Shown in pieces: positions 1 to 5,648 of a stretch of 5,648 nucleotides of DNA. Made by a program: the position numbers and the translations under genes. The notes beneath the pieces were generated by a model that saw nothing but the letters and a program-made list of their open reading frames with translations, searched no databases and was not told the origin of the DNA. Position 1 is the stretch's first letter. The number at the start of each line of letters is the position of its first letter. Origin of the DNA: Pseudomonadota bacterium (GTDB lineage: Bacteria; Pseudomonadota; Alphaproteobacteria; UBA8366; GCA-2717185); NCBI GenBank assembly GCA_027619655.1, contig JAQCHR010000271.1:1-5648 (forward strand). The letters run 5' to 3'.

Positions 1-203
1 CAAAGACTTCCACTCCAAAATCAGCAAGGCTGTTCCAAATCATTCGACGACGGACAGTTGGCTGGCGCGTGAAGCGGGCGGTTGCGCTGCACGAGGCCGA
101 CCTGGCGGGCAGCCGGTTCGGTATGGTCTGGCTCTGGCTGCTGCGTTTCCTGGTGCCCGTCACCATCCTCGCCATCCTGCTGCAGTCGGCGAGCATGCTT
201 TAA
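1..203 (+). CDS. C-terminal end of a membrane transporter, possibly sodium-dependent NSS family (partial)
   Basis: The reading frame with codons starting at base 3 is open from the window edge to TAA at 201-203 and gives 66 residues; the start lies upstream. The last part contains a basic/polar stretch (about residues 20-40), then one strongly hydrophobic helix (about residues 41-61, MVWLWLLRFLVPVTILAILL) and a five- to six-residue tail. A final helix of the form W..LLRFLVPV.IL..LL after a short charged loop resembles the C-terminus of bacterial neurotransmitter:sodium symporter (NSS) proteins, which would import amino acids or similar solutes across the inner membrane. That assignment rests on one helix and is tentative. 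The first ~18 residues are polar and basic where an NSS protein should have another membrane helix, and the first ~55 bases are less GC-rich than the rest, so the left edge may be a breakpoint. The gene converges with the SCO1 gene, with 20 bases between the stops. Confidence 0.45.
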   Translation, partial: KTSTPKSARLFQIIRRRTVGWRVKRAVALHEADLAGSRFGMVWLWLLRFLVPVTILAILLQSASML

Positions 204-223
204 GCCGTGGCCGCGGGCGGGAG

Positions 224-856
224 TTATTTCAGATAGGACAGGATCGTCTGCGCCATGGTGCGCGGATCGGTGCCGGTGTTGAACATGGTCAGGAAATTGC
301 CGTCCGGTCCCATAAGATAGACGAAGGAGGAATGGTCGACCAGGTAATCGGTGGCAGAATCCTCCACGGCCTTCTTGTGATAGACCCGGTAGGCCGTTGC
401 GGCTTCGTTCACAGCTTCCGGTGCTCCGGTCAGGCCGACCAGGCTCGGGTGGAAATGGGAGACGTAATCGGCCAAGAATTCGACCGTATCGCGTTCGGGA
501 TCGACGGTGATGAAGAGCGGCTGCACGCGCGCCGCATCCTCGCCCAGCGCGTCCAGCGCGCCGGACATGATCTGCAATTCGGTCGGGCAGACATCCGGGC
601 AGAACCCGTATCCGAAATAGATCAGCAACAGCTTGCCGCGCCAGGTGGCGTCGGTGACGGTCATGCCGGTGTGATCGACCAGGGTGAAGGGGCCGCCGAT
701 CTTGACCGTGGGCGCCACGGCGACGGTCCGGACATCGCCGACCTGGACGCGCGGCGCCGGGCGGGTCAGGGTCCAGGCCACCCAGGTAATCAGGCCGATG
801 GCCGCCAGCGCGGCCAGCAGCACGACGATCAGCAGATAGGAAGGTTTGGAGACCAT
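224..856 (-). CDS. SCO1/SenC family copper chaperone (cytochrome c oxidase assembly)
   Basis: The predicted protein has 210 residues, a normal length for bacterial SCO proteins. It has a short N-terminus (MVSKPSY), one uncleaved membrane anchor at about residues 8-30, then a thioredoxin-like periplasmic domain. The copper-binding signature is complete: CPDVC with Cys86 and Cys90, and the distal His175 in DHSS. ITVDPERDT (about 116-124) is also typical. Family knowledge: these proteins deliver copper to, or reduce the thiols of, the CuA site of cytochrome oxidase subunit II. The frame stays open for another 52 codons upstream to a GTG at 1012, but that extension is Arg/His/Asn-rich and unlike any leader, while ATG at 856 places the membrane anchor at the N-terminus. 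The ribosome site is weak (AAGG about 14 bases upstream). The gene stands alone and diverges from chvI; no cox genes are visible, so the specific oxidase partner is unknown. Confidence 0.92.
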   Translation of the reverse strand: MVSKPSYLLIVVLLAALAAIGLITWVAWTLTRPAPRVQVGDVRTVAVAPTVKIGGPFTLVDHTGMTVTDATWRGKLLLIYFGYGFCPDVCPTELQIMSGALDALGEDAARVQPLFITVDPERDTVEFLADYVSHFHPSLVGLTGAPEAVNEAATAYRVYHKKAVEDSATDYLVDHSSFVYLMGPDGNFLTMFNTGTDPRTMAQTILSYLK

Positions 857-1020
857 CGTCAGCGGAAAACCTTGAGAATTGTCACGATCGGACCGTAGAT
901 ATAGGGGGCGCGACACGTGATGCGAGTGGGCATTTCGCCGCACGAGATTCGGATTGTCGCTGTTTCGCCCGCAAGGGGCGTGATTGCCGCGAACAAGCCG
1001 CCTGCGCGCCACAATCCCGC

Positions 1021-1057
1021 CACATCGCCACCGCAGGCTGGCGTCGGTGGCAATGTG
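1021..1057. repeat. Imperfect inverted repeat in the chvI leader (hairpin or operator)
   Basis: The left arm CACAT-C-GCCACCG (1021-1033) is the reverse complement of the right arm CGGTGGC-A-ATGTG (1045-1057) except for one central mismatch (C1026 against A1052), leaving an 11-base loop. This gives 12 pairs over 13 positions. It ends 47 bases before the chvI start codon. No T-run follows, so it is not a standard intrinsic terminator. It could be a leader-RNA hairpin or a dimeric regulator's binding site; the sequence alone does not decide. Confidence 0.6.
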
Positions 1058-1090
1058 ATCCTAATCTGTCCAAGGGTCAGCTGGTGAAAA

Positions 1091-1096
1091 AGGGGA
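1091..1096 (+). promoter_or_regulatory. Ribosome binding site deciding the chvI start
   Basis: AGGGGA ends 8 bases before ATG 1105. This favours ATG 1105 over an in-frame GTG at 1084, because the GTG start would place this site inside the coding region, and because known ChvI proteins begin only a few residues before the ALVDDD motif. Confidence 0.7.
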
Positions 1097-1104
1097 AATC
1101 TCGC

Positions 1105-1803
1105 ATGCACAGGACAATCGCGCTTGTGGACGACGACCGCAATATTCTGACCTCGGTCTCCATGACCCTGGAAGCCGAAGGCTATCAGGTCCGGACCTAT
1201 AGCGATGGCGAGGAAGCCTTTCGCGGCATCAGCCAGCAGCCGGTCGACCTGGCGATCCTGGATATCAAGATGCCGCGGATGGACGGCATGGAGCTGCTGC
1301 AGAACCTGCGCAAGTCCAGCCGCGTCCCGGTCATCTTCCTGACCTCGAAGGATGACGAGGTCGACGAGGTGCTGGGCCTGCGGATGGGGGCGGACGACTA
1401 TATAAAGAAGCCGTTTTCCCAGCGCCTGCTGATCGAACGCATCCGCACGCTGCTGCGCCGCGCCGACGCCCTGGACGATCCCGACCACGTGCGCGGCGAA
1501 GCAACGCTGGTGCGCGGCGAACTGGTGCTCGACCCGGAGCGCCACCAGTGCACCTGGAAGGGAACGGCGGTACAATTGACCGTGACCGAATTCCTGCTGC
1601 TGCGCGCGCTGGCGCAGTATCCGGGCCATGTCAAAAGCCGCGACCAGCTGATGGATGCGGCCTATGGGGACAGCATCTATGTCGATGACCGCACTATCGA
1701 CAGCCATATCAAGCGCCTGCGCAAGAAATTCCGCGACACCGATGGCGAATTCTCGGAGATCGAAACCCTCTACGGGGTCGGCTACCGATATAATGACAGT
1801 TAG
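1105..1803 (+). CDS. chvI: ChvI-type response regulator (OmpR/PhoB family)
   Basis: A 232-residue protein with a receiver domain (about 1-120) and an OmpR-type winged-helix DNA-binding domain (about 135-230). Receiver residues are all present: acidic cluster VDDD (Asp9-11), phosphoacceptor Asp53 in LDIKMP, Thr80, and Lys102 in KKPF. The effector domain has LTVTEFLLLRAL (about 158-169), a recognition-helix region RTIDSHIKRLRKKF (196-209) and the closing hairpin GVGYRY. The N-terminus ALVDDDRNILTSVS is characteristic of ChvI, the regulator partnered with ChvG/ExoS in alphaproteobacteria; the adjacent kinase supports this over a generic OmpR name. Known roles in relatives cover acid and envelope stress, exopolysaccharide and host association; direct targets here cannot be read from the window. 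It is separated from chvG by only 5 bases, so the two are almost certainly co-transcribed. Regulation may involve the inverted repeat upstream. Confidence 0.93.
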   Translation: MHRTIALVDDDRNILTSVSMTLEAEGYQVRTYSDGEEAFRGISQQPVDLAILDIKMPRMDGMELLQNLRKSSRVPVIFLTSKDDEVDEVLGLRMGADDYIKKPFSQRLLIERIRTLLRRADALDDPDHVRGEATLVRGELVLDPERHQCTWKGTAVQLTVTEFLLLRALAQYPGHVKSRDQLMDAAYGDSIYVDDRTIDSHIKRLRKKFRDTDGEFSEIETLYGVGYRYNDS

Positions 1804-1808
1804 GATCC

Positions 1809-3446
1809 ATGGCGGATAAGGGGATGGGCGGGCCGGACGCCAGTCCCGTCCCGCGGCGGCGGCGTATCCTGTCGCCGCTGACCCGGCGTATTCTGGCGGT
1901 CAATGTGCTGGCGCTGGCGATTCCGGTTGCCGGCCTGTTGTATCTCGGCACCTATCGCGACCGGCTGATCAATGCCGAACTGGATTCGCTGAAGACCCAG
2001 ACGGACATTTTTGCCGGCGCGCTGGGCGAAGGCGCCACCCATATCGATCCGACCGGCCGCCAGGTGCTGGACCCGATCCAGGCGCGCGACATGATACGAA
2101 GGCTGACCAGCGCCCGGAACGTCCGGGCGCGCCTGTTCATGACCGACGGGCAGCTTGTGGCGGACAGCCGCCGGCTCGGCGGCAGGGGTCGGCTGGTGCG
2201 GATCCGCTCCCTGCCGCCGCCGCCGGAGGATACCCCCATCGGCGAGCGGGCATTGCAGGTCTTCGAGCGGTTGTTCGATGCACTGCAGACCCGCACCGAT
2301 CTGGATACCTATCGCGAGGCGCCGCAGCAGAGCATCGCCGATTATCCCGAAGCCGGACGCGCGCTCGACGGCGAATCCGTGGGCATCGCCCGGCAGGATG
2401 GGGAGGGCGGCTTCGTGCTTTCCGTCGCCATGCCCGTGCAGCGCTACCGGCAGGTCATCGGGGTGGTCCTGCTGTCCCGGGCGGGCCCTGAAATCCAGCA
2501 GTCGGTGCGGGCCGTGCGGATTGTGGTGCTGCAGGTTTTCGCCGGCGCGCTGGTCATTACGGTGCTGCTGTCGCTCTACCTCGCAGGGACGATCGCCCGG
2601 CCCGTCCACCGGCTGGCGGAAGCCGCGATCCGCGTGCGGCACGGGCTTGGCGGCCCGGATGTGGAAATACCGGACATGGCGCGCCGCGGCGATGAGATCG
2701 GCGACCTGTCGGTGGCGTTGCGGGACATGACCGAGGCGCTGTACAAGCGGATGGACGCGATCGGCCGTTTCGCCGCCGATGTCAGTCATGAAATCAAGAA
2801 TCCGCTGACCTCGCTGCGCAGTGCGGTGGAAACCGCGGCGCGGCTGAAGGACCCGGTTCAGCAGCAGAAACTGATGGCGATCATTCTGGATGACGTGCAG
2901 CGGCTGGACCGGCTGATTACGGATATTTCCGACTATTCCCGGCTGGATGCGGAACTGGGCCGGGAGAACCGCGAACCTGTGGATATCGGCCGGATGCTTC
3001 AGGCCCTGGTGAATATCCGTGAAACGGTTGGCGGCGATGGCGCCCCCGCCTATACGCTCGAGACGCCCGAGGGCGGCGATATGATGGTGCCCGGGGTGGA
3101 AAGCCGGCTGGCCCAGGTTTTCAGCAACCTAATCGACAATGCGCGCAGCTTCAGCCCACCGGACGGAACCATTGCGATCCGGGTGACCCGGCAGGGCGGT
3201 GCCATAAAGGCAACCGTATCGGATGACGGGCCCGGCATGCCGGACGGCAAGCTGGAAGCGGTATTCGACCGGTTCTATTCGGAGCGGCCGGCAGCGGAGA
3301 AATTCGGCACCCATTCCGGGCTCGGCCTGTCGATTTCCCGGCAGATCGTCGAGGCGCATGGCGGAACGATCCGCGCGGAGAACCGCCGGAACGCCGACGG
3401 TGAAATAATCGGCGCGCAATTTACGGTCAGCCTGCCGGTCGACTAG
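1809..3446 (+). CDS. chvG: ChvG/ExoS-type sensor histidine kinase
   Basis: A 545-residue inner-membrane kinase. In order: cytoplasmic basic N-terminus containing SPLTRRIL (22-29), TM1 (about 28-46), a periplasmic sensing domain (about 47-235) carrying a proline run LPPPPED, TM2 (about 236-258), HAMP linker (about 259-313), dimerisation/H-box RFAADVSHEIKNPLTSLRSA with phosphorylated His327, N-box FSNLIDNA (Asn440, Asn444), G1 box DDGPG (472-476), F-box FDRFY (486-490) and G2 box SGLGLSIS (503-510). All catalytic motifs are intact. The SPLTRRIL start and YL..YRD.LI.A after TM1 are typical of ChvG. ATG 1809 is preceded by AGGA (1802-1805), which overlaps the chvI stop codon at 3-base spacing; ATG 1824 in the same frame is possible but its GGGG lies directly against the codon. 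In relatives the periplasmic repressor ExoR controls this kinase; exoR is not in the window. Confidence 0.93.
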   Translation: MADKGMGGPDASPVPRRRRILSPLTRRILAVNVLALAIPVAGLLYLGTYRDRLINAELDSLKTQTDIFAGALGEGATHIDPTGRQVLDPIQARDMIRRLTSARNVRARLFMTDGQLVADSRRLGGRGRLVRIRSLPPPPEDTPIGERALQVFERLFDALQTRTDLDTYREAPQQSIADYPEAGRALDGESVGIARQDGEGGFVLSVAMPVQRYRQVIGVVLLSRAGPEIQQSVRAVRIVVLQVFAGALVITVLLSLYLAGTIARPVHRLAEAAIRVRHGLGGPDVEIPDMARRGDEIGDLSVALRDMTEALYKRMDAIGRFAADVSHEIKNPLTSLRSAVETAARLKDPVQQQKLMAIILDDVQRLDRLITDISDYSRLDAELGRENREPVDIGRMLQALVNIRETVGGDGAPAYTLETPEGGDMMVPGVESRLAQVFSNLIDNARSFSPPDGTIAIRVTRQGGAIKATVSDDGPGMPDGKLEAVFDRFYSERPAAEKFGTHSGLGLSISRQIVEAHGGTIRAENRRNADGEIIGAQFTVSLPVD

Positions 3447-3538
3447 GGTCAGGTCGCGGTTCCAATTAAACCCGATGTGCTCTAAACCGGATATTCTGCT
3501 AGATTTAACGCGGTTGGAATCTATGGAGCGGCGCCGGT
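3447..3538 (+). promoter_or_regulatory. AT-richer gap between chvG and the dCTP deaminase gene
   Basis: Bases 3461-3508 are about 38% GC against clearly GC-rich flanking genes, as expected for a promoter region. TATTCT (3492-3497) and TAGATT (3500-3505) could serve as -10 elements, but I find no good -35 at the right distance for either. The word CGCGGTT occurs twice in direct orientation (3455-3461 and 3509-3515), followed by CCAATT in one copy and GGAATC in the other, so TTCCAA/TTGGAA also pair as an inverted repeat. No terminator hairpin follows chvG. GGAG at 3525-3528, 10 bases before ATG 3539, is the likely ribosome site. Confidence 0.35.
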
Positions 3539-4702
3539 ATGGTCGAACAGGCAGTGGACACGCCCGCGGACGCGGTATCGGCGCGGCACGCAACCGGCGT
3601 GCTGCCGTCCCAGGCGATCCGGGGACTGATTGATGACGGGGTCATTACCGCCGATTCACCCATCGGCGAGGACCAGATCCAGCCGGCCAGCATCGATCTG
3701 CGCCTCGGCACGGTTGCGCACCGGGTGCAGGCCAGCTTCCTGCCGGGCACGGCCACGGTGGCGGAAAAACTGGCGCAGTTCGGCCTGCATGCGTTCGATA
3801 TCACCGGCGGCGCGGTGCTGGAATGCGGTTGCGTCTATATCGTGCCGCTGTGCGAATCGCTGCGGCTGGAGCGCGGGTTATCGGCGATTGCCAATCCGAA
3901 AAGCTCCACAGGCCGGCTGGATATTTTCACCCGGCTGATTACCGATCGTGGCGTGGAATTCGACCGGGTCCGGGGCGGCTATGACGGGCCGCTCTACGCG
4001 GAAATCTCGCCGCGCACCTTCAGCGTCGTCGTGCGGGCCGGGGCGCGGCTGAACCAGTTGCGGTTGAAATCCGGGCAGTTTTCCTACAGCGACCGGGCGA
4101 TGCGGCAACTCAATCGCAAGGTCGGCCTGATCGATGCCGACCCGCAGCCGGGAAACCTGAAGGACGGCATACCCTTCACGGTCGATCTGCAGGGCGATCC
4201 GGATACCGGCCTGGTCGGGTTCCGGGCGCGCAAGAATACCCGGCTGATCGATGTCGACAACAAGGGGGGGTACGACCCGGTCGAATTCTGGGAGCCGATC
4301 TATCGCGGCCGCCTGGCGGCCATCGTCCTCAACCCGGATGACTTTTACATCCTTGCGTCGCGCGAGGCGGTGACCGTCCCGCCGGACCATGCCGCCGAAA
4401 TGGTCGCCTATGACACGCTGGTCGGCGAATTCCGCGTCCATTACGCGGGGTTTTTCGATCCCGGATTCGGCGACGCGGGCAGCGGCGGCGGCGGCAGCCG
4501 CGCGGTGCTGGAAGTCCGTTCGCATGATGTCCCCTTCATGATCGAGCACGGCCAGATCATGGGGCGGCTGGTCTATGAACGCCTGACCGAGACGCCGGAC
4601 CGGGTTTACGGACAGGGGATCGGGTCGTCCTACCAGCGCCAGGGGTTGCAGCTTGGCAAACACTTCACGCCCTGGCCCGGCCCCGGCAAGGCCGGCGGCT
4701 GA
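3539..4702 (+). CDS. dcd: dCTP deaminase, long two-domain alphaproteobacterial form
   Basis: A 387-residue cytoplasmic enzyme that deaminates dCTP to dUTP, feeding dUMP and thymidylate synthesis (EC 3.5.4.13). It is about twice the length of the ~190-residue E. coli Dcd and matches the long bacterial form. The N-terminal half carries the recognisable dUTPase/DCD-fold motifs: QPASIDLRLG (48-57, as PAS.D.RLG in Dcd), NPKSSTGRLDIF (119-130, the substrate-loop equivalent of RSSLARLG), and YAEIS with Glu155 at the position of the catalytic glutamate (VLEF in E. coli). The C-terminal half repeats the pattern more loosely: VAYDTLVGEFRVHYAGFFDP (289-308), a Gly-rich loop GSGGGGS (314-320), then AVLEVRS with Glu325 and a GQIMGRLVYE strand. 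ATG 3539 has GGAG 10 bases upstream. The stop is 4 bases from the hprK ATG, so the two are probably one transcript. The family is known; its place between chvG and hprK is not the usual one. Confidence 0.88.
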   Translation: MVEQAVDTPADAVSARHATGVLPSQAIRGLIDDGVITADSPIGEDQIQPASIDLRLGTVAHRVQASFLPGTATVAEKLAQFGLHAFDITGGAVLECGCVYIVPLCESLRLERGLSAIANPKSSTGRLDIFTRLITDRGVEFDRVRGGYDGPLYAEISPRTFSVVVRAGARLNQLRLKSGQFSYSDRAMRQLNRKVGLIDADPQPGNLKDGIPFTVDLQGDPDTGLVGFRARKNTRLIDVDNKGGYDPVEFWEPIYRGRLAAIVLNPDDFYILASREAVTVPPDHAAEMVAYDTLVGEFRVHYAGFFDPGFGDAGSGGGGSRAVLEVRSHDVPFMIEHGQIMGRLVYERLTETPDRVYGQGIGSSYQRQGLQLGKHFTPWPGPGKAGG

Positions 4703-4706
4703 CCGG

Positions 4707-5132
4707 ATGGAAACGGTGCACGCCACCACGGTGGCGATTGGCGGCAGGGGGGTGCTGCTGCGCGGTCCGTCCGGCAGCGGCAAGTCGGACCTGGCGCTGC
4801 GGCTGATCGATGGCGGGGCGGACCTTGTTGCCGATGACCGCACCATCCTAGACCGGGCAGGCGATGGCGTTATTGCGTCGTCGCCGCCGTCCATATGCGG
4901 GAAAATCGAAATCCGCGGGCTGGGAATTGTCCGCCTGCCGGCGCTGGAGCAGGCAATGCTTGCATTGGTCGTCGATATTTCACCTGCGGAAATCGAACGG
5001 TTGCCGATGCCTGAAACGGTAAATATTCTCGGTTTCGACCTTCCATTGCTGCGGATTGCGCCGATGGAGGCGTCCGCGCCGGCAAAAATCCGACTTGCCG
5101 TCAGGGCCAAAGCGGGGGATATAGAGCGGTGA
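4707..5132 (+). CDS. hprK: Short HPr kinase/phosphorylase (HprK)
   Basis: A 141-residue ATP-binding protein corresponding to only the C-terminal catalytic domain of Gram-positive HprK (~310 residues), as usual in alphaproteobacteria. Visible motifs: Walker A GPSGSGKS (20-27), acidic VADDR (41-45), the HprK family signature GKIEIRGLGIV (65-75), and a C-terminal LPLLRIAPMEASAPAKI segment (112-128) common in alphaproteobacterial members. Expected role: ATP-dependent phosphorylation of HPr on serine, modulating the nitrogen-related PTS phosphorelay; its HPr partner is not in the window. ATG 4707 starts 4 bases after the dcd stop and has only a weak ribosome site, suggesting translational coupling. 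A longer reading frame from TTG 4653 would overlap dcd by 50 bases and add 18 residues rich in Ala/Pro, so I rejected it. Linkage to ChvG/ChvI is conserved in the class and supports the name. Confidence 0.9.
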   Translation: METVHATTVAIGGRGVLLRGPSGSGKSDLALRLIDGGADLVADDRTILDRAGDGVIASSPPSICGKIEIRGLGIVRLPALEQAMLALVVDISPAEIERLPMPETVNILGFDLPLLRIAPMEASAPAKIRLAVRAKAGDIER

Positions 5133-5174
5133 GCGATTTTTCTGCGGTGCAGCAATCCCGATCCGGCCCAGCGT

Positions 5175-5179
5175 AGGAG
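5175..5179 (+). promoter_or_regulatory. Ribosome binding site deciding the rapZ start
   Basis: A perfect AGGAG lies 7 bases before GTG 5187. The next in-frame candidate, ATG 5202, has AGGAAGG (5193-5199) only 2 bases away, which is too close for efficient initiation. The GTG start is therefore preferred; it adds five residues (read as MDRKA) before MKQTVVL. Confidence 0.6.
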
Positions 5180-5186
5180 TCGTCCG

Positions 5187-5648
5187 GTGGACAGGAAGGC
5201 CATGAAACAGACTGTTGTTCTGGTGACCGGAATGTCCGGCGCGGGGCGATCGACCGCCCTCAAGGTCCTGGAAGATCTCGGCTATGAAGCCGTCGATAAC
5301 CTGCCCCTGTCGCTGCTGGGCAGCCTGGTGCAGCCGCGGACCGGCCGCAGCGCGGTCCGGCCGCTCGCAATCGGCGTCGATATCCGGACGCGGGATTTCA
5401 GCGTCGATCCCTTCATCGCCGAACTGGACCGGCTGATCGGGCATGACGAACTGGCGGTGCGCGTGCTGTTCCTGGACTGCGACGATGAAATCCTGCAGCG
5501 CCGCTATACGGAAACGCGCCGCCGCCATCCGCTGGCGCTGGATCGCCCGGTGCCCGACGGGATACGCCTGGAGCGCCGGCTGCTGGCGCGGCTGCGGGAA
5601 CGCGCCGATGCGGTGATCGATACCTCGAACAAGACACTTTGGGACCTG
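5187..5648 (+). CDS. rapZ: RapZ/YvcJ family RNase adapter, nucleotide-binding protein (partial, 5' part)
   Basis: The 154 visible residues run off the window end in frame; family members have about 280-300, so the C-terminal half, which binds small RNA or metabolite in E. coli RapZ, is not seen. From ATG 5202 the protein begins VVLVTGMSGAGRSTAL, then VLEDLGYEAVDNLPLSLL, the most diagnostic stretch of the family, followed by RVLFLDCDDEILQRRYTETRRRHPL (in two parts: a Walker B-like strand, then a YTETRRRHPL motif). The P-loop reads GMSGAGRS, with Arg where Walker A normally has Lys; such GAGR forms occur in alphaproteobacterial relatives as I remember them. In E. coli RapZ directs RNase E to the GlmZ sRNA; in alphaproteobacteria the target is not settled. 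It follows hprK after 54 bases without a clear promoter or terminator, so it likely belongs to the same operon. GTG 5187 was chosen on its ribosome site; ATG 5202 remains possible. Confidence 0.9.
   Translation, partial: MDRKAMKQTVVLVTGMSGAGRSTALKVLEDLGYEAVDNLPLSLLGSLVQPRTGRSAVRPLAIGVDIRTRDFSVDPFIAELDRLIGHDELAVRVLFLDCDDEILQRRYTETRRRHPLALDRPVPDGIRLERRLLARLRERADAVIDTSNKTLWDL

Larger units (their letters stand above)
857..1104. promoter_or_regulatory. Divergent intergenic region between the SCO1 gene and chvI
   Basis: These 248 bases hold no gene I can support; the frames crossing them on the minus strand have no family features. Both flanking genes point outward, so promoters for both should lie here. 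The best plus-strand match is weak: TTGAGA at 872-877 and TAGATA at 896-901 with an 18-base spacer, which would give chvI a leader of about 200 bases. On the minus strand TATATC (898-903) resembles a -10 element but has no convincing -35. An imperfect inverted repeat at 1021-1057 is the clearest structure. Confidence 0.4.

Noticed and set aside
857..1012. N-terminal extension of the SCO1 protein to GTG 1012
   Set aside because: The 52 extra residues are charged and low in hydrophobics, would bury the membrane anchor, and overlap the regulatory region; ATG 856 gives the normal family architecture.
859..1707. 282-codon open frame on the minus strand opposite chvI and through the intergenic region
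   Set aside because: Most of it is the reverse of the chvI coding region, and the remainder crosses the SCO1-chvI promoter region. No domain is recognisable.
2211..2228. CCG repeated four times in chvG
   Set aside because: It encodes a short proline run in the periplasmic domain; four units are common in GC-rich genes and give no evidence of slippage.
1800..2789. 329-codon open frame on the minus strand opposite chvG
   Set aside because: Antisense to an intact histidine kinase with all motifs; the translation is rich in His, Gln, Arg and Ala without recognisable domains.
4479..4502. GGC-rich microrepeat in the deaminase gene, possibly a slippage tract
   Set aside because: It encodes a Gly/Ser loop between two predicted strands, the units are not long enough to suggest phase variation, and the frame is intact.
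4653..4706. TTG start for hprK overlapping dcd
   Set aside because: It needs a rare start codon, overlaps the upstream gene by 50 bases and adds a non-conserved Pro/Ala segment; ATG 4707 begins right before the conserved domain.
3878..5263. 461-codon open frame on the minus strand across dcd, hprK and rapZ
   Set aside because: It lies antisense to three well-recognised genes, has the Arg/Pro/Ala/Asp-rich composition typical of the opposite strand of GC-rich genes, and shows no family motif.
5337..5359. CGGACCG/CGGTCCG inverted repeat with a 9-base loop inside rapZ
   Set aside because: It lies in a GC-rich coding segment with many CCG/CGG words, has no T-run, and is in the middle of an intact gene, so chance and codon use explain it.

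Overview
The window looks like a core-genome segment of a GC-rich alphaproteobacterium. The evidence is the gene order chvI-chvG-(dcd)-hprK-rapZ, a short HprK lacking the N-terminal domain of Gram-positive enzymes, and a long two-domain dCTP deaminase typical of this class. A Rhodospirillales-like lineage is my guess; the sequence does not settle the order.

Layout. Bases 1-203 hold the 3' end of a plus-strand membrane protein, probably a sodium-dependent (NSS-type) transporter. Twenty bases later, convergent with it, ends a minus-strand SCO1/SenC copper chaperone (224-856). A 248-base divergent intergenic region (857-1104) carries a strong imperfect inverted repeat (1021-1057) just upstream of chvI. 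All remaining genes are on the plus strand: chvI response regulator (1105-1803), chvG sensor kinase (1809-3446), a 92-base AT-richer gap, dCTP deaminase (3539-4702), hprK (4707-5132), a 54-base gap, and the 5' half of rapZ (from 5187, cut by the window end).

How the genes relate. ChvG/ChvI is the envelope/acid-stress two-component system of alphaproteobacteria. HprK phosphorylates HPr on serine and RapZ is an RNase adapter/nucleotide-binding regulator. In this class these genes are usually followed by an EIIA(Man)-type gene and HPr, which would lie beyond the right edge. The dCTP deaminase makes dUTP for thymidylate synthesis and is the non-canonical passenger. It sits 4 bases from hprK, so hprK translation is probably coupled to it.

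I see no mobile element, CRISPR array, tRNA/rRNA, toxin-antitoxin or defence system, and no evidence for a wholly new system. The most useful leads are the chvI-leader inverted repeat, the dcd insertion into the chvIG-hprK block, the asymmetric duplicated architecture of the deaminase, the Arg-for-Lys Walker A in RapZ, and the compositionally odd first ~55 bases.
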